Shown one piece after another: positions 9,398 to 18,401 of a stretch of DNA of 64,000 nucleotides. Positions within the stretch are counted from its first letter, which is position 1. Each line of letters begins with the position of its first letter. The stretch lies in assembly GCF_000875895.1 (NCBI RefSeq), contig NZ_JXCF01000007.1, positions 124,001 to 188,000 of the forward strand. Direction: 5' to 3'. The notes under the pieces were generated by a model that worked only from the letters and a program-made list of their open reading frames with translations, was not told the origin of the DNA and did not search any database. The stretch is from Staphylococcus gallinarum (GTDB taxonomy: Bacteria > Bacillota > Bacilli > Staphylococcales > Staphylococcaceae). The position numbers and the translations under genes are program-made.

Positions 9398-9438
9398 AAG
9401 ACACGAAATGATTTTATTATTTCGTGTCTTTTCTTTTT
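9398..9438 (+). terminator. Terminator of ezrA
   Basis: A 12-bp perfect stem (AAGACACGAAAT with ATTTCGTGTCTT) closes a 9-base loop and is followed by a T-rich tail, 28 bases past the ezrA stop. Confidence 0.9.
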
Positions 9439-9468
9439 TGGAAATACGAGTATAATGCTAAAAGGGTA

Positions 9469-9488
9469 AGTACATTTATAAATGTACT
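9469..9488. promoter_or_regulatory. 20-bp perfect palindrome upstream of nifS, candidate operator
   Basis: The sequence AGTACATTTATAAATGTACT is its own reverse complement. It begins 13 bases after a TATAAT hexamer (9451-9456) and ends 123 bases before the nifS start, the position of an operator or a 5' hairpin. I do not recognise the regulator. Confidence 0.45.
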
Positions 9489-9611
9489 ATTAAATATTAA
9501 GGAACTTTAAATCATTTAGGTAATGTTTAATTTGTAAGATAAATTATATTCTAGGTTATAAATATTACCAATTCCATGATAAGTAATAAATTAATTGAGG
9601 AGGATAACGTT

Positions 9612-10748
9612 GTGATATATCTTGATAATGCTGCTACGACCAAACCAAATCAAGATGTTTTAGATACATTTTTAAAGGTGAATCAATCGCTATATTTTAA
9701 TCCTAATAGTCCACATCAGGCTGGTTTACAAGCAGAACAATTATTAAATCAAGCTAAGGCACAAATCAAATCATTGTTTAATTTAGATAATGAATTTGAT
9801 ATTATTTTTACAAGTGGCGCGACAGAATCAAATAATATTGCACTACAAGGTGTTGCACGTAAGAAAAAATTATTTGCAAATGAAATTATAACCTCGGTTT
9901 TGGAACATCCTTCAGTATTAGAAGTGGTCCGTGCTTTAGAAGAAGAAGGCTTTACGATTAAATATGTTGATGTTACTAAAGAAGGTCAAATAGACCTTAA
10001 ACATTTACAGAGTTTAATGAATGATAAGGTAGGCTTAGTGACTTGTATGCATGTCAATAATATTATGGGACAAATACAACCAATTACAGAAATTGTAGAT
10101 ATTGTCAGTGCATATCCTAAAGCACATTTACATGTAGATGCAGTGCAAGCAGTCGGCAAAGTGCCGTTAATTTTTGATGGTGTGGATACTTTGAGTTTAA
10201 GTGGGCATAAGTTTAATGGTCTAAAAGGACAAGGTGTACTATTTGTTCGTAATAGACATGAAATCATACCTGTCATGCAAGGTGGAGGTCAGGAATATGG
10301 CTTGCGTAGTGGGACAGTTAATTTACCAGTCGATATTTCTATTGTTAAAGCCTTGAAATATGCTGTACAGCACACGCAATCATTAAATAGACAACTCAAT
10401 CAATACAATGAACAGATCAAGGCTTATATACAGAACTTTCCCAATGTAATCATTAATTCACCAAGTGCAGCTGCACCACATATCATAAATATTGGGTTCC
10501 CAGGTGTTAAAGGTGAAGTATTAGTGAATGCCTTCTCAAAACACAATGTTATGTTATCAACAACAAGTGCATGTTCGTCTAAGAAATCAAGTTTAAATGA
10601 AGTACTATTGGCAATGGGTATACCAGCAATTCAAATCGAAGGAAGTATTCGAATATCATTAGGCGCTAATACGACAGACAATGATATTGAAACCTTTAAA
10701 GATAAATTTAAAGCAGTATATGAAGAAGTAAGGGAGTTGTTAAAATGA
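9612..10748 (+). CDS. Cysteine desulfurase (NifS/IscS family) for ThiI
   Basis: This PLP enzyme removes sulfur from cysteine as a protein persulfide. The N-terminus [12 protein letters not shown], the PLP lysine in [13 protein letters not shown] and the catalytic cysteine in [17 protein letters not shown] are all visible. The GTG at 9612 is 8 bases after an AGGAGG site and gives the family N-terminus (378 aa); an ATG at 9576 has no site. Its stop overlaps the thiI start by four bases (ATGA), so the two are translationally coupled. By analogy with the Bacillus NifZ-ThiI pair, its likely job is to hand sulfur to ThiI for 4-thiouridine in tRNA, and possibly thiamine, rather than general Fe-S assembly (SufS). 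Confidence 0.9.
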   Translation: MIYLDNAATTKPNQDVLDTFLKVNQSLYFNPNSPHQAGLQAEQLLNQAKAQIKSLFNLDNEFDIIFTSGATESNNIALQGVARKKKLFANEIITSVLEHPSVLEVVRALEEEGFTIKYVDVTKEGQIDLKHLQSLMNDKVGLVTCMHVNNIMGQIQPITEIVDIVSAYPKAHLHVDAVQAVGKVPLIFDGVDTLSLSGHKFNGLKGQGVLFVRNRHEIIPVMQGGGQEYGLRSGTVNLPVDISIVKALKYAVQHTQSLNRQLNQYNEQIKAYIQNFPNVIINSPSAAAPHIINIGFPGVKGEVLVNAFSKHNVMLSTTSACSSKKSSLNEVLLAMGIPAIQIEGSIRISLGANTTDNDIETFKDKFKAVYEEVRELLK

Positions 10749-11968
10749 TATATGATCATTTATTAGTAAGGTATGGCGAATTAACATTAAAAGGTGCAAA
10801 TCGTAAGATGTTCGTCAATCAATTACGTTCAAATGTAAAGCGTTCATTAATGCCATTACAAGGGTATAAAGTGAAAGCTAATAGAGATAGAATGTATATC
10901 GAACTAGAAGAAGGTGCAGATATTAAAGAAATGAGTCAAAGGCTATCGAAAGTCTTTGGCATATATTCTATCAGTCCAGTCCTAAAAATAGACAAAACTA
11001 TGGATGCTATTAAGGAGCAAGCAATTGAATTTGCTAAAGGATATAATGACGGTGACACTTTCAAGATTGACGTGAAACGTTCAGATAAACAATTTCCATA
11101 TGATACTTATGAAATACAACGAGAAGTTGGTGGCGCTGTATTACAAGGGGCTGAACATGTATCTGTCAATGTTCGCAACCCAGACCATACGATAAAGGTA
11201 GAGGTACGCTTAGACGCAGTGTATATTTATGATGAAGTTATTCCAGGGGCGGGCGGCTTGCCTGTTGGCACTGGTGGAAAGACATTATTGATGTTATCTG
11301 GTGGTATTGATTCTCCGGTTGCAGGTATGGAAGTCATGCGCCGCGGTGTTACGATTGAAGCGATTCACTTTCATAGTCCGCCGTTTACAAGTGAGAAAGC
11401 AAAGGAAAAGGTTATTGAACTGACACGTATCTTATCTGCACATGTGGGTCCTATCAAATTGCATATTGTGCCATTCACCACATTACAGAAACAAGTAAAT
11501 AAAGTGGTTCATGAACGTTATACAATGACGTCTACAAGACGAATGATGATGCGTGTTGCTGATAAATTAGTACATCAAATTGATGCTAATGCTATCGTAA
11601 ATGGTGAGAATTTAGGGCAAGTCGCAAGTCAAACGTTAAAGAGTATGTATGCAATTAATCATGTCACTTCTACGCCTGTATTACGTCCATTGTTAACTTT
11701 GGATAAAGAAGAAATTGTTAAAAAGGCTAAAGCAATTGGCACTTATGACGTGTCAATTCAACCATTTGAAGATTGTTGCACGATTTTCACGCCAAAGAAT
11801 CCTGTTACTGAACCTGATTTTGATAAAGTTGAAAAGTATGAAGATGGCTTTGATTTTGAACCACTTGTTCAAGAAGCGGTGGATGGTATTGAAACACTAA
11901 CTATAACTAAAGATTATCAAAGTGATAAAGATACAGAAACACAAGCACTGGCAGACGATTTATTTTAA
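10745..11968 (+). CDS. thiI: tRNA 4-thiouridine synthase ThiI
   Basis: ThiI adenylates uridine 8 of tRNA and inserts sulfur. The 407-residue protein has an N-terminal ferredoxin-like region, a THUMP domain (about residues 60-165) and a PP-loop ATP pyrophosphatase domain with the motif [12 protein letters not shown] (about residue 183). There is no C-terminal rhodanese domain, the short form usual in Firmicutes. That domain's catalytic cysteine is therefore absent, and the sulfur presumably comes directly from the adjacent desulfurase. The conserved [13 protein letters not shown] is present. The ATG overlaps the desulfurase stop by four bases. Confidence 0.95.
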   Translation: MIYDHLLVRYGELTLKGANRKMFVNQLRSNVKRSLMPLQGYKVKANRDRMYIELEEGADIKEMSQRLSKVFGIYSISPVLKIDKTMDAIKEQAIEFAKGYNDGDTFKIDVKRSDKQFPYDTYEIQREVGGAVLQGAEHVSVNVRNPDHTIKVEVRLDAVYIYDEVIPGAGGLPVGTGGKTLLMLSGGIDSPVAGMEVMRRGVTIEAIHFHSPPFTSEKAKEKVIELTRILSAHVGPIKLHIVPFTTLQKQVNKVVHERYTMTSTRRMMMRVADKLVHQIDANAIVNGENLGQVASQTLKSMYAINHVTSTPVLRPLLTLDKEEIVKKAKAIGTYDVSIQPFEDCCTIFTPKNPVTEPDFDKVEKYEDGFDFEPLVQEAVDGIETLTITKDYQSDKDTETQALADDLF

Positions 11969-12046
11969 TTCATGAAATATGTACGTCAAGCTTAGGTAGC
12001 TAAAGTGTAAACTGTTTTGAAATCATGAATATAAAGGGGTAATCAA

Positions 12047-12820
12047 ATGTTAGAGTGGAATGTATCAATAGTAATTATAGTGATATTATTAGGATTTTTA
12101 GCAGCATTTATAGATGCTGTTGTGGGCGGTGGTGGACTGATTTCTATCCCTGCATTATTAGCAGTCGGAATGCAACCCTCAATGGCGTTGGGTACGAATA
12201 AATTAGCCAGTGCCTTTGGTTCGATGACGAGCGCATTTAGATTTTTGCGCTCTGGTAAAGTAGATTTAAAGATAGTTGCTAAACTGTTCCCGATTATTTT
12301 TGTCATGGCAATGATTGGGGCAAGTGTTGCTACATTTCTACCTGCTGAACTTTTAAAGCCGGTTGTAATTGTAGTGTTAACATTAGTGATGATATACACA
12401 TTAGTGAAAAAGGACTGGGGCAGTGTACGAACATTTACGAAACTTAGTCTAGGTAAGGCCATTTTATTTGTTTCACTTATGTGTTTAATTGGTTTCTATG
12501 ATGGTTTCCTCGGTGGAGGTACCGGTTCGTTTATGTTATTTGTTTTATTAATGTTTGGCTTTGATTTTTTAGGTGCAGCTGGTAATGCAAAAGTACTTAA
12601 TTTTGCTTCGAACCTAGGTGCACTCATCTTGTTTATTTGTCTACATGAAGTTGATTATTTTTATGGTTTGATTATGGCAGTAAGCATGATTGCAGGGTCT
12701 TATGTTGGCGCACAATTTGCTATTAAAAAAGGTGTAGGCTATGTAAAAGGATTATTTATAGTTGTAACTGCCATTTTAATTATTAAAAATATTTATGATT
12801 ATATTACACAAATGTCATAA
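12047..12820 (+). CDS. TauE/SafE-family sulfite/sulfonate exporter-like membrane protein
   Basis: A 257-residue integral membrane protein with about eight hydrophobic helices and the two internal glycine-rich repeats of the TauE/SafE (DUF81) family: IDAVVGGGGLISIPALL near the N-terminus and YDGFLGGGTGSFMLF near the middle. Members export sulfite, sulfonates or other small sulfur-containing anions, but substrates are rarely proven. It follows the sulfur-transfer pair nifS-thiI in the same direction after 78 bases with no terminator, so a link to sulfur metabolism is plausible but unproven. The start is the ATG after AAAGGGG at 12036-12042. A hairpin terminator follows. Confidence 0.85.
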   Translation: MLEWNVSIVIIVILLGFLAAFIDAVVGGGGLISIPALLAVGMQPSMALGTNKLASAFGSMTSAFRFLRSGKVDLKIVAKLFPIIFVMAMIGASVATFLPAELLKPVVIVVLTLVMIYTLVKKDWGSVRTFTKLSLGKAILFVSLMCLIGFYDGFLGGGTGSFMLFVLLMFGFDFLGAAGNAKVLNFASNLGALILFICLHEVDYFYGLIMAVSMIAGSYVGAQFAIKKGVGYVKGLFIVVTAILIIKNIYDYITQMS

Positions 12821-12856
12821 GTTCTAATGATATCAATTCAATATAAATAGGGGATG

Positions 12857-12892
12857 GCCGCATCATTAACATGTATTGTTAATGATGCGGTC
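12857..12892 (+). terminator. Terminator after the TauE-family gene
   Basis: The stem GCCGCATCATTAAC/GTTAATGATGCGGT closes a short loop and is followed by a T-rich but interrupted tail. The rest of the gap, 12893-13177, holds only AT-rich sequence with a TATAAT hexamer (13137-13142) that could serve tpx. Confidence 0.8.
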
Positions 12893-13177
12893 TTTGTTGT
12901 TAGTAGCACTGTTTATATGTATTAAATTATTTCAATTAACATAAAAAATCTTGTAAGATAGTTGGAGTTTGATGTTGCGTAAAATGAACGCATTAATCGT
13001 TATTCAATATGAGTTATTATATAATTGGGATAATGATAAAGTGACATTTATTTTGAAAAAATGAATGATTTGTATTATTTAAAGTAATTATAAACGATTT
13101 TAAATCAGGAAATTTTATTTCAAGACTATAAAAAGTTATAATGTAAAGGAAAGCACTTATTTATAGGAGGCGTACAA

Positions 13178-13672
13178 ATGACGCAAATTACATTTAAACA
13201 AGAACCAATGACATTATCAGGCTCACAAGTAAACGAAGGAGATGTGGCTCCGGACTTTACAGTATTAGACAACGACTTAAATGCGGTGAATTTATCAACT
13301 TATGATGGCCAAAAGAAATTAATTAGTGTTGTGCCATCTATAGATACAGGTGTATGTGATCAACAAACACGTAAATTTAACGAAGAAGCAGCACAAGAAG
13401 AAGGTGTTGTATTAACGATTTCTGCTGATTTACCATTTGCACAAAAAAGATGGTGTGCAGCTAATGGTTTAGATAACGTAGTTACTTTAAGTGACCATAA
13501 AGATCTTTCATTTGGTAAAAATTATGGTGTAGTAATGGATGACTTACGTTTATTAGCACGTTCAGTATTCGTTTTAGATAAAGATAATAAAGTTGTTTAT
13601 ACTGAAATCGTTCCAGAAGGAACTGATTTCCCTGATTTCGAATCTGCATTAGCAGCATATAAAAACTTATAA
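13178..13672 (+). CDS. tpx: Thiol peroxidase (atypical 2-Cys peroxiredoxin)
   Basis: Tpx reduces hydrogen peroxide and, better, alkyl hydroperoxides, using thioredoxin. The 164-residue sequence has the peroxidatic cysteine in [18 protein letters not shown] and the resolving cysteine in [12 protein letters not shown], plus the Tpx signature [15 protein letters not shown] perfect AGGAGG site precedes the ATG. It is a single-gene unit: a TauE terminator lies upstream, and a long hairpin lies downstream, just before the methyltransferase gene. Cytosolic. Confidence 0.97.
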   Translation: MTQITFKQEPMTLSGSQVNEGDVAPDFTVLDNDLNAVNLSTYDGQKKLISVVPSIDTGVCDQQTRKFNEEAAQEEGVVLTISADLPFAQKRWCAANGLDNVVTLSDHKDLSFGKNYGVVMDDLRLLARSVFVLDKDNKVVYTEIVPEGTDFPDFESALAAYKNL

Positions 13673-13755
13673 TTTAATAAATGTGTGATTGAAAAACTTT
13701 TAACTTAGTAACTGTAGTTTAACAATCAAACAGTATCATTGACATTATAAAGCAT

Positions 13756-13826
13756 ACTGTCCATAATTATTTGGTAATATGAGTTAGTTATTAACTTATT
13801 TCAAACGAATTATGGACAGTTTTTTT
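13756..13826 (+). terminator. Terminator of tpx
   Basis: A 13-bp perfect outer stem (13756-13768 with 13808-13820) encloses an inner hairpin and is followed by seven T. It ends only 15 bases before the next ATG, so the downstream gene needs a promoter inside or very near this element, or read-through. Confidence 0.85.
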
Positions 13827-13841
13827 AGAAAGGACTATTAA

Positions 13842-14795
13842 ATGGCACAAGAAGAAACAGTAACAATAATGGAAAAATTATTTAAAGCGCTTGACGAAAA
13901 GGCAAAATCATTAAATGAGGAAAATGGTCAAAGTTTTATTGAAAACTTAGGGCTAGCTATGGAAGATATATATAGAAATAATAGAGACCTTTTAGAACAG
14001 GCTACATTACAAGATCGTAGAAAGGCATTTCAATTTTCTTATCTAAGCTTACTACAACAAGAAGATATACAAGCGAACCACCAAATCACACCTGACTCTA
14101 TTGGTTTGATTCTTGGATTTTTAGCACAACGTTTTTTAAAGAAAAATGAAGAAATGCACATCGCAGATATCGCAAGTGGAGCAGGTCATTTAAGTGCTTC
14201 AGTACATGAAGTGTTATCTGATCATTCATTAATGCATCATTTAGTTGAAGTAGATCCAGTATTATCAAGAGTGAGCGTTCACTTAGCTAATTTCTTAGAA
14301 ATACCATTTGATGTTTACCCACAAGATGCAATTATGCCACTGCCTTTTGAAGATGCAGACGTCGTTATTGGGGATTTACCTATTGGTTATTATCCAGTTG
14401 ATGATCGAAGCCAAGAAATGGCACTGGGCTTTAAAGAGGGGCATAGTTATTCTCATCATTTATTAATAGAACAAGCAGTAACTGCATTGAAACAATCAGG
14501 TTACGCTTTCTTAGTAGTACCGAGCAATATCTTTGAAGGTGATAATGTGAAACAGTTACAGAATTTCATTGCAACAGAAACAGAAATGCAAGCATTTTTA
14601 AATTTACCTGCAACATTGTTTAAAAATGAAAATGCACGTAAATCAATATTAGTGCTACAGAAGAAAGAAGCTCAAATCACGAAACCTGTAGAAGTATTGC
14701 TTGCCAATATACCTGACTTTAAAAACCCACAACAGTTCCAGGCATTTTTACAAGATTTGAATGCATGGATGGAGCAAAATCACCCTGAAAATTAA
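13842..14795 (+). CDS. YtxK-type class I SAM-dependent methyltransferase-like protein
   Basis: The protein (317 aa) resembles N6-adenine DNA methylase catalytic domains. It has a SAM-binding motif I in IADIASGAGHLSASV (about residue 105) and, in place of the canonical (N/D)PP(Y/F) catalytic motif, DLPIGYYP (about residue 178). That departure, typical of the YtxK family always found next to ackA, makes true DNA methylation uncertain. The helical N-terminus (residues 1-85) has no recognised function. No partner specificity subunit or restriction gene is nearby. An AGAAAGGA site precedes the ATG; ackA follows in the same direction after 87 bases with no terminator between them, so they are probably cotranscribed. 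Confidence 0.8.
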   Translation: MAQEETVTIMEKLFKALDEKAKSLNEENGQSFIENLGLAMEDIYRNNRDLLEQATLQDRRKAFQFSYLSLLQQEDIQANHQITPDSIGLILGFLAQRFLKKNEEMHIADIASGAGHLSASVHEVLSDHSLMHHLVEVDPVLSRVSVHLANFLEIPFDVYPQDAIMPLPFEDADVVIGDLPIGYYPVDDRSQEMALGFKEGHSYSHHLLIEQAVTALKQSGYAFLVVPSNIFEGDNVKQLQNFIATETEMQAFLNLPATLFKNENARKSILVLQKKEAQITKPVEVLLANIPDFKNPQQFQAFLQDLNAWMEQNHPEN

Positions 14796-14882
14796 ACTGT
14801 AATACTCTTGAATTCAACCTGTATTAATGATTAAATAGATATGGATATAAAAAACTTAATTAAAATTGGAGGCATTATGTTT

Positions 14883-16082
14883 ATGTCAAAATTAGTTTTG
14901 GCCATTAACGCTGGTAGTTCATCATTGAAATTTCAACTTATTGAAATGCCGGACGAAAATCTTGTTACTAAAGGACTTATCGAAAGAATTGGTTTAAAGG
15001 ACTCTATTTTTACTATTGAAGTCAATGGAGAAAAAATTACAGAAGTAAACGATATCGCGAATCATGAAGATGCCGTAAATATTATGTTAGAAAGCTTTAA
15101 AAAGCATGGTATTATCGACAGTATTTATGATATAGATGGTACAGGTCATCGTGTTGTACATGGTGGAGAGCTATTCCCTGAATCAGTATATGTTACTGAT
15201 GAAGTAGAAAAGCAAATCGAATCATTAAGCGAATTGGCACCATTACACAACCCTGCAAACTTAATGGGAATTCGTGCTTTCCGTAAATTGTTACCAGAAA
15301 TTCCACATGTTGCTGTATTTGATACTTCATTCCACCAAACTATGCCTGAAAAATCATTCCTTTATAGTTTGCCATATCAATATTATGAAGAATACGGCAT
15401 TAGAAAATACGGTTTCCATGGTACGAGCCATAAATATGTATCTCAACGTGCAGCTGAAATACTAGGTAAACCATTAGAAGAATTGCGTATTATTTCTTGT
15501 CATATTGGGAACGGTGCATCAATTGCTGCTATCGATGGCGGGGAATCTGTAGATACATCAATGGGATTCACACCATTAGCAGGTGTAACTATGGGTACGC
15601 GTTCAGGTAATATCGACCCTGCTTTAATTCCATTTATTATGGAAAAAACAGGTAAGAGTGCTGAAGAAGTATTAAACACATTGAACAAAGAATCAGGATT
15701 ACTTGGTATTTCTGGAACTTCTAGTGATTTGCGTGACATCATTGAAGAGTCTAAAGAAGGTAAAGAAAGAGCGCAACTTGCATTAGACGTATTTGCATCT
15801 CGAATTCATAAATATATTGGTTCATATGCGACACGTATGCATGGCGTAGATGTTATTGTCTTTACTGCAGGTGTCGGTGAAAATTCTGATCCAGTAAGAG
15901 CCAAAGTATTAGAAGGTTTGGAATTTATGGGAGTTTACTGGGACGCTAAGAAGAATGAAGGTATCCACGGTGAAGAAGGCTTTATCAACTATCCACATTC
16001 TCCAGTAAAAGTCATTGTAATTCCTACAAATGAAGAAGTTATGATTGCAAGAGATGTTGTTGAATTTGGTAACGTTAAATAA
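14883..16082 (+). CDS. ackA: Acetate kinase
   Basis: Acetate kinase converts acetyl phosphate and ADP to acetate and ATP, the last step of overflow metabolism. The ASKHA-fold signatures are visible: [14 protein letters not shown], the catalytic region [21 protein letters not shown], the catalytic HGTSHKYVS, and [20 protein letters not shown] take the ATG at 14883 (399 aa, MSKLVLAIN), 10 bases after GGAGG; an ATG six bases earlier (14877) is closer than usual to the site. The gene follows the YtxK-type methyltransferase gene, the conserved Firmicutes arrangement, and ends in a strong terminator. Confidence 0.97.
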   Translation: MSKLVLAINAGSSSLKFQLIEMPDENLVTKGLIERIGLKDSIFTIEVNGEKITEVNDIANHEDAVNIMLESFKKHGIIDSIYDIDGTGHRVVHGGELFPESVYVTDEVEKQIESLSELAPLHNPANLMGIRAFRKLLPEIPHVAVFDTSFHQTMPEKSFLYSLPYQYYEEYGIRKYGFHGTSHKYVSQRAAEILGKPLEELRIISCHIGNGASIAAIDGGESVDTSMGFTPLAGVTMGTRSGNIDPALIPFIMEKTGKSAEEVLNTLNKESGLLGISGTSSDLRDIIEESKEGKERAQLALDVFASRIHKYIGSYATRMHGVDVIVFTAGVGENSDPVRAKVLEGLEFMGVYWDAKKNEGIHGEEGFINYPHSPVKVIVIPTNEEVMIARDVVEFGNVK

Positions 16083-16128
16083 TAGTTACCTAGAGAAAAT
16101 TAATATGATAAACGCTTCATAACATATT

Positions 16129-16168
16129 AGTAGTCACTCTATATTGTCTATAGGGTGACTACTTTTTT
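16129..16168 (+). terminator. Terminator of ackA
   Basis: A 15-bp stem with one mismatch (16129-16143 with 16149-16163) closes a 5-base loop and is followed by six T. There is no T run on the minus strand, so it stops ackA rather than the convergent gene. Confidence 0.9.
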
Positions 16169-16222
16169 GTGAAATTATAAATTTATCATAAATATTGAAT
16201 TGTTAAAATTACACAATTAGTT

Positions 16223-17395
16223 TTATTTATCTTCTGGTTGAACTTCAAAAGCAATTAATTCAGTTTTTTGTGATTGATTAAAGTTATTATCTGTCACAAG
16301 TACTAGACTGTCATTGCCATTTGGTAATTGCTTGCCAAATGTCATACCTTCAATGTTGTCAATCTTACCAATGTCCTGTTCATTTAGGTTGGCAACTAGT
16401 TGTTTATGAACAGGTTTGATTTTTTTATCCTTAATTGAGTCCATATTTTTTATTTCAGTAGCATTTTTAGTGTCAAATTTATAAATACGTACATAATTAT
16501 GGTATGCTCCGTCAGCTGATTGGACACTTGCACGTTCCAATGCTAAAAATTCATGATTATTAATCGCTAGCATTTCGGAAATGCCATTTTCTGCTGTCTT
16601 ATTTGCACCAGGATTACCAGGTACAGCATCGAGAGGGTATGCATATTCTGATATTAACTCACCATTACGATTATATTGAGTAATTCGTGAAAACGATCCA
16701 GAACGTGTAGTTGATATTTGTCCGTCTTGTAGCAGTGAACCTTCCATTGAAGTCCAAATTGACTGCCCGTCTGTTGAAAATGTGCTGCCTTCTAGCGCAA
16801 GGTTATTTCTAAAGCCATGTTTATTATCTTTATCCATTTTTATATTGTTTGTAATAGGTATGTCAGCAAGAAACTGACCGGTTGAATCAGCTTCTCTTAT
16901 AAAGGGGTTTAAGCCTAAGGAACGGTCACCCTCACTCGTATATAATATGTTTTGTGTTATTGGATCTATTCTAACTGATTCTATGTCTGCCACTGCCTGA
17001 TTCTCTTGGTGTTGGTATTTATTTTTATTTGGATAGCTTGAACCATCAGGTTGTTTAAATGTATGTACATTAGTGAATTTTGTGTGCTTAAAGCCATGTT
17101 GATTATAATTAATTTTTGCTTCGTAAAATCTTGCCGGACTCTTTTCTGAACGGTCATCACTTGCTAGATACCAATTGTTGTTTTTAGCATCGTACGAGAT
17201 ACCTGATAAACCACCAACAGTTGTGCCTTTGTATGATTGATTGTGAGGTATGGTTGTTGTATCTATCCATTTCAAATGTTCAACTGAATGGTTTTGTTGA
17301 GATTGAGCATCTATGTATGTAGGGGAGTTTAGAGTTGTAATTGAGATCATACCAATTGTAATACTAGAAATGATTAATTTGTTTAAATTGCGCAT
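16223..17395 (-). CDS. Secreted esterase-like/phytase-like beta-propeller protein
   Basis: A 390-residue protein with an N-terminal signal peptide: a basic start RNLNK, a hydrophobic core LIISSITIGMISITTL and a likely cleavage after IDAQS. The mature part resembles the esterase-like activity of phytase family (a beta-propeller seen in secreted phosphodiesterase/phytase-like proteins). Supporting motifs are GGLSGISYDAKNNNWYLASDDRS, DIESVRIDPITQNILYTSEGDRS, GFRNNLALEGSTFSTDG and IDNIEGMTFG. No LPXTG or lipobox is seen, so it is probably released. Activity and substrate are unknown. I chose the ATG at 17395, 8 bases after AAAGGA; the ATG at 17404 is on top of that site. The gene is convergent with ackA and stands alone. 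Confidence 0.7.
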   Translation of the reverse strand: MRNLNKLIISSITIGMISITTLNSPTYIDAQSQQNHSVEHLKWIDTTTIPHNQSYKGTTVGGLSGISYDAKNNNWYLASDDRSEKSPARFYEAKINYNQHGFKHTKFTNVHTFKQPDGSSYPNKNKYQHQENQAVADIESVRIDPITQNILYTSEGDRSLGLNPFIREADSTGQFLADIPITNNIKMDKDNKHGFRNNLALEGSTFSTDGQSIWTSMEGSLLQDGQISTTRSGSFSRITQYNRNGELISEYAYPLDAVPGNPGANKTAENGISEMLAINNHEFLALERASVQSADGAYHNYVRIYKFDTKNATEIKNMDSIKDKKIKPVHKQLVANLNEQDIGKIDNIEGMTFGKQLPNGNDSLVLVTDNNFNQSQKTELIAFEVQPEDK

Positions 17396-17476
17396 GCGCT
17401 TCATCCTTTCATTTTTAAGTTAAATCTATCATAAAGTAGATTTATGAAGTGAACATGAAGATAATTTATCAATTGG

Positions 17477-17502
17477 ATTAATATGATAATTTTCATATTA
17501 AT
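17477..17502. promoter_or_regulatory. 10-bp inverted repeat upstream of the phytase-like gene
   Basis: Perfect arms ATTAATATGA and TCATATTAAT are separated by six bases, 82 bases upstream of the gene start at 17395. There is no poly-T, so it is not a terminator; an operator is possible. The remaining gap to 17609 shows no other structure. Confidence 0.4.
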
Positions 17503-17608
17503 GCAACTTCAGGTTTGAGAAATTTACAGTGTAGGTGACGTGAAATTTTTAGTTTGAATGTTAGCTTTTGAAATTAGTAGGGTGATTTAAGTTATATCTT
17601 TAATGAAT

Positions 17609-17656
17609 AAAAAATCGACAACTTCTATGTGATATCAATAGAAATTGTCGATTTTC
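17609..17656 (-). terminator. Terminator of the first usp gene
   Basis: On the minus strand an AT-rich stem of about 17 bp with one mismatch is followed by six T. The stem core (ATCGACAA.TTCTAT) resembles the terminators after icd and gapB. Confidence 0.85.
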
Positions 17657-17754
17657 ATTTGTCTAAGTAATTATAACTTAGGCATTTATCTAGAAAATAT
17701 TTGAGATTATATTACTGCGCGTCTAATGACCAACAAAGTAATATACAATCAATA

Positions 17755-18258
17755 TTAACGAGCTTGGTATTGTGATCTGAATTCATCAGTTGCTACTTGT
17801 GGTTGGAAGTCCTCTGGGATTTCTTCAGTTCTAACGACTAATACATCACAAGGTGAATGGCGAACAATTGCTTCAGATACAGATCCTACGATAAAACGTT
17901 CAACAGCATTGAGTCCTGATGTACCACACATAATTAAATCTGCATCTACATCAGCAGCTAATTTTTTAGGAATAATAGCTTTAGGTGAACCAAATTCTAA
18001 GCGTGTTTCCACATTTGCGACACCTGCGTTTGTAGCGACTTCCTTATAGCCGTTGAGAAGATCTTCGGAAAAGTTCTTAGATTTCTCAGTGAACTGTGCA
18101 TCATATACTTCATATGATGAGTAAGTTCTAGAATCAATTACATTTACGACTGTTAGTTTCGCGTCGTTACGTTTTGCAACATCTACAGCTTTGTTAAATG
18201 CCCATTCAGCTTCATGTGATCCATCTACAGCAATTAAAATATTTTTATAAGTTAGCAT
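17755..18258 (-). CDS. Universal stress protein (UspA family)
   Basis: A 167-residue cytosolic Usp domain protein. It starts with YKNILIAVDGSHEAEWAF and has the ATP-binding signature GSPKAIIP...DLIMCGTSGLNAVERFIVGSVSEAIVRHSPCDVLVV (G-2x-G-9x-G(S/T) type), so it probably binds ATP. It has a short C-terminal extension after residue 145. The ATG at 18258 is 8 bases from GGAGG, better than the GTG one codon upstream. It is divergent from ald, the conserved staphylococcal neighbour, with a short shared intergenic region. Usp proteins generally respond to stationary phase or anaerobiosis; no specific role can be assigned here. Confidence 0.9.
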   Translation of the reverse strand: MLTYKNILIAVDGSHEAEWAFNKAVDVAKRNDAKLTVVNVIDSRTYSSYEVYDAQFTEKSKNFSEDLLNGYKEVATNAGVANVETRLEFGSPKAIIPKKLAADVDADLIMCGTSGLNAVERFIVGSVSEAIVRHSPCDVLVVRTEEIPEDFQPQVATDEFRSQYQAR

Positions 18259-18350
18259 CACAATTACCTCCTTAATTCTTCTTGGTTATAGTATACCACC
18301 ATTTACAGAATATTAACACAATTTAAATGTTGTAAAACTTCCCTAAACTA

Positions 18351-18364
18351 TGATTGCGCTTTCA
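18351..18364. promoter_or_regulatory. cre-like CcpA site in the usp-ald divergent region
   Basis: TGATTGCGCTTTCA matches the cre consensus TGWNANCGNTNWCA at 13 of 14 positions on either strand. It lies 38 bases before the ald ATG, where it would block transcription. Confidence 0.6.
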
Positions 18365-18401
18365 TAAGATACGCGTTACTATAAATTTGGAGGTGGATGT
18401 A

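Noticed and set aside
13842..14795. Restriction-modification system
   Set aside because: The methyltransferase-like protein lacks the canonical motif, and no restriction or specificity gene is nearby; the context is ackA, not a defence island.
17477..17502. Fur box upstream of the phytase-like gene
   Set aside because: The half site TGATAAT matches, but the second half matches only about 3 of 7 positions; the perfect repeat does not follow the Fur 7-1-7 pattern.
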